Made by a program: the position numbers and the translations under genes. A model generated the notes under the pieces. The model did not search any database. It worked only from the letters and a program-made list of their open reading frames with translations, and was not told the origin of the DNA. From the NCBI GenBank assembly GCA_038229875.1, contig JBBROA010000096.1, positions 1-15,717 on the forward strand: a DNA stretch of 15,717 bases, read 5' to 3'. Numbering within the stretch: the stretch's first letter is position 1; each line of letters starts with the position of its first letter. Positions 14,685 to 15,717 of this stretch are shown one piece after another. The stretch comes from JALYUA01 sp038229875 (GTDB taxonomy: Bacteria; Acidobacteriota; Thermoanaerobaculia; UBA5066; Gp7-AA6).

Positions 14685-14690
14685 GAGGAG
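14685..14690 (+). promoter_or_regulatory. Shine-Dalgarno of gdh
   Basis: GAGGAG lies 9 bases before the GTG at 14700 and fixes that start. It is the only clear Shine-Dalgarno sequence I see in front of an operon-leading gene in this window. Confidence 0.7.
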
Positions 14691-14699
14691 TGATCCGAC

Positions 14700-15717
14700 G
14701 TGGAACCAGCGACGATCGAACCGAAGTTTCCGACCATCGGCTCGTCCCCTCAAGGTGTCGATTCCGCCAACCCCTTCGAAGAGATGATGTCGCGGTTCGA
14801 TCTGGCCGCTCAGAAGCTCGGGCTCGATCCGGGGCTCTACAAGGTCCTTCGCGAGCCGGTCCGCGAAACCAAGGTCTCGATCCCGATCGCGATGGACGAC
14901 GGCCGGATCGAGGTCTTCATCGGATACCGGGTCCTGCACAACATCGCCCGGGGGCCGGGCAAGGGCGGCATCCGGTACGACAAGAACGTCAATTTAGACG
15001 AGGTCCGCGCGCTGGCCGCGTGGATGACCTGGAAGTGCGCCGTCGTGAACATCCCGTTCGGAGGCGCGAAGGGCGGCGTGATCTGCGACCCGGGCAGCCT
15101 TTCCCGCGCGGAACTCGAGAAGATCACGCGCCGCTACACGGCAGAGCTGATGGACCAGTTCGGGCCCGAGAAAGACGTCCCGGCGCCGGACATGGGGACG
15201 AATCCCCAGATGATGGCCTGGATCATGGACACCTACTCGATGCACGCGCGCCACACCGTCACCTCGGTCGTGACCGGAAAACCGCTCTCCCTCGGCGGAT
15301 CGCGCGGGCGTGTCGAGGCGACCGGCCGCGGGCTGATGCTCATTTGCCGGGAAGCCGCGCCACTGCGCGGGCTCACCCTCGCCGGAAGCCGGATCGTGGT
15401 TCAGGGCTTCGGTAACGTCGGTTCGATCGCCGCGCGCATGTGCCACGAGGCCGGCGCCCGGGTCATCGCCGTTTCGGACATCGGCGGCGGCATCGTCAAC
15501 GAAGCCGGGCTCGACATGCCGGCGCTCGTCGCGCATTACGAGAAAGCTCGTACGTTCGAAGGATTCGCCGGGACTTCGCCGATCTCGAACACCGATCTCC
15601 TGGAGCTCGAGACGGACATCCTGATCCCGGCCGCAAACGAAAACCAGATCCGCGGAAAGAACGCCGGCAACATCAAGGCGAAGATCATCGTCGAGGGCGC
15701 CAACGGGCCCACGACCC
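14700..15717 (+). CDS. gdh: Glutamate/amino acid dehydrogenase family, truncated by right edge
   Basis: An open frame of 339 codons from GTG 14700 to the window end; family members are about 415-430 aa, so roughly the last 80 are missing. It should interconvert glutamate and 2-oxoglutarate plus ammonia with NAD(P). Visible family blocks are GPGKGGIRYDKNV with the substrate-binding Lys, PFGGAKGGV with the catalytic Lys, DVPAPDMGT with the catalytic Asp, VEATGRG before the coenzyme domain, the Rossmann motif VQGFGNVGSIA, and ILIPAANENQI then VEGANGPTT. The N-terminal extension (about 25 residues) is polar. Glutamate is the likeliest substrate because the N-terminal blocks match GDH better than Leu/Val dehydrogenases, but specificity is not proven. 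It is transcribed away from the ECF sigma operon across a 90-base region. Confidence 0.93.
   Translation, partial: MEPATIEPKFPTIGSSPQGVDSANPFEEMMSRFDLAAQKLGLDPGLYKVLREPVRETKVSIPIAMDDGRIEVFIGYRVLHNIARGPGKGGIRYDKNVNLDEVRALAAWMTWKCAVVNIPFGGAKGGVICDPGSLSRAELEKITRRYTAELMDQFGPEKDVPAPDMGTNPQMMAWIMDTYSMHARHTVTSVVTGKPLSLGGSRGRVEATGRGLMLICREAAPLRGLTLAGSRIVVQGFGNVGSIAARMCHEAGARVIAVSDIGGGIVNEAGLDMPALVAHYEKARTFEGFAGTSPISNTDLLELETDILIPAANENQIRGKNAGNIKAKIIVEGANGPTT

Larger units (their letters stand above)
14610..14699. promoter_or_regulatory. Divergent control region between the sigma gene and gdh
   Basis: These 90 bases serve two units. A TAGAAT hexamer on the minus strand (14657-14662) and a TACAAT on the plus strand (14642-14647) are possible -10 elements for the sigma operon and gdh. 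Neither has an obvious sigma70 -35. Also present is a perfect inverted repeat, CGGGCA-CGC-TGCCCG (14668-14682). Motif calls are by eye. Confidence 0.4.

Noticed and set aside
14225..15415. Plus-strand frame of 396 codons across the sigma factor and gdh
   Set aside because: Overlaps the true gdh frame out of phase; Arg/Pro-rich; the gdh frame carries all family motifs.

Overview
The window is a G+C-rich (about two thirds by eye), gene-dense stretch of bacterial chromosome. The mix of genes suggests an uncultured Acidobacteriota-like bacterium, perhaps near Thermoanaerobaculia: a CRTAC1-type FG-GAP/ASPIC lipoprotein, a Pro/Thr/Ala-rich exported protein, a bactofilin-like membrane protein beside an ECF sigma factor, and a hybrid malic enzyme. 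This placement is an inference from gene content, not a phylogenetic result. I see no phage, IS, tRNA, rRNA or CRISPR. There is no gene-free stretch above 300 bases; the longest gap is 186 bases.

Layout, left to right. Positions 1-505 (minus strand) hold the start of a complex I operon: nuoA, then nuoB running off the left edge. Upstream of it, also on the minus strand, lies a MidA/NDUFAF7-type methyltransferase, whose mitochondrial relative helps assemble complex I. A 28-base divergent gap follows. Then come two plus-strand genes for exported proteins: a 757-aa FG-GAP/ASPIC lipoprotein and a 382-aa protein with a long PT-rich linker and a small beta-rich C-terminal domain. A GC-rich hairpin at about 5187-5219 separates them from convergent minus-strand genes.

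Reading the minus strand from right to left, positions 5218-9498 hold proS, maeB (overlapping proS by ATGA) and a small two-helix membrane protein. Positions 9685-12464 hold a 3-hydroxyacyl-CoA dehydrogenase followed by a zinc-ribbon/TPR protein. Positions 12587-14609 hold a tight three-gene unit: ECF sigma factor, HX3CX2C anti-sigma-like membrane protein, and bactofilin-like multi-pass membrane protein, joined by GTGA and ATGA overlaps. Divergent from this at 14700 is a glutamate dehydrogenase-family gene cut by the right edge.

Most of the window is central metabolism (complex I, malate to pyruvate, glutamate, beta-hydroxyacyl-CoA) plus envelope functions. The non-obvious signals are: (1) a TANNNT -10-like hexamer only 7-11 bases before the start codon of six operon-leading genes, none with a clear Shine-Dalgarno, suggesting leaderless mRNAs, while gdh alone has a good Shine-Dalgarno; (2) three copies of a roughly 50-base intergenic repeat with a perfect CCGCGG hairpin; (3) the sigma/anti-sigma/bactofilin-like unit, which looks like a self-contained envelope signalling module; and (4) the methyltransferase-nuo neighbourhood. 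I found no clearly new multi-gene system; the sigma unit is the nearest candidate.
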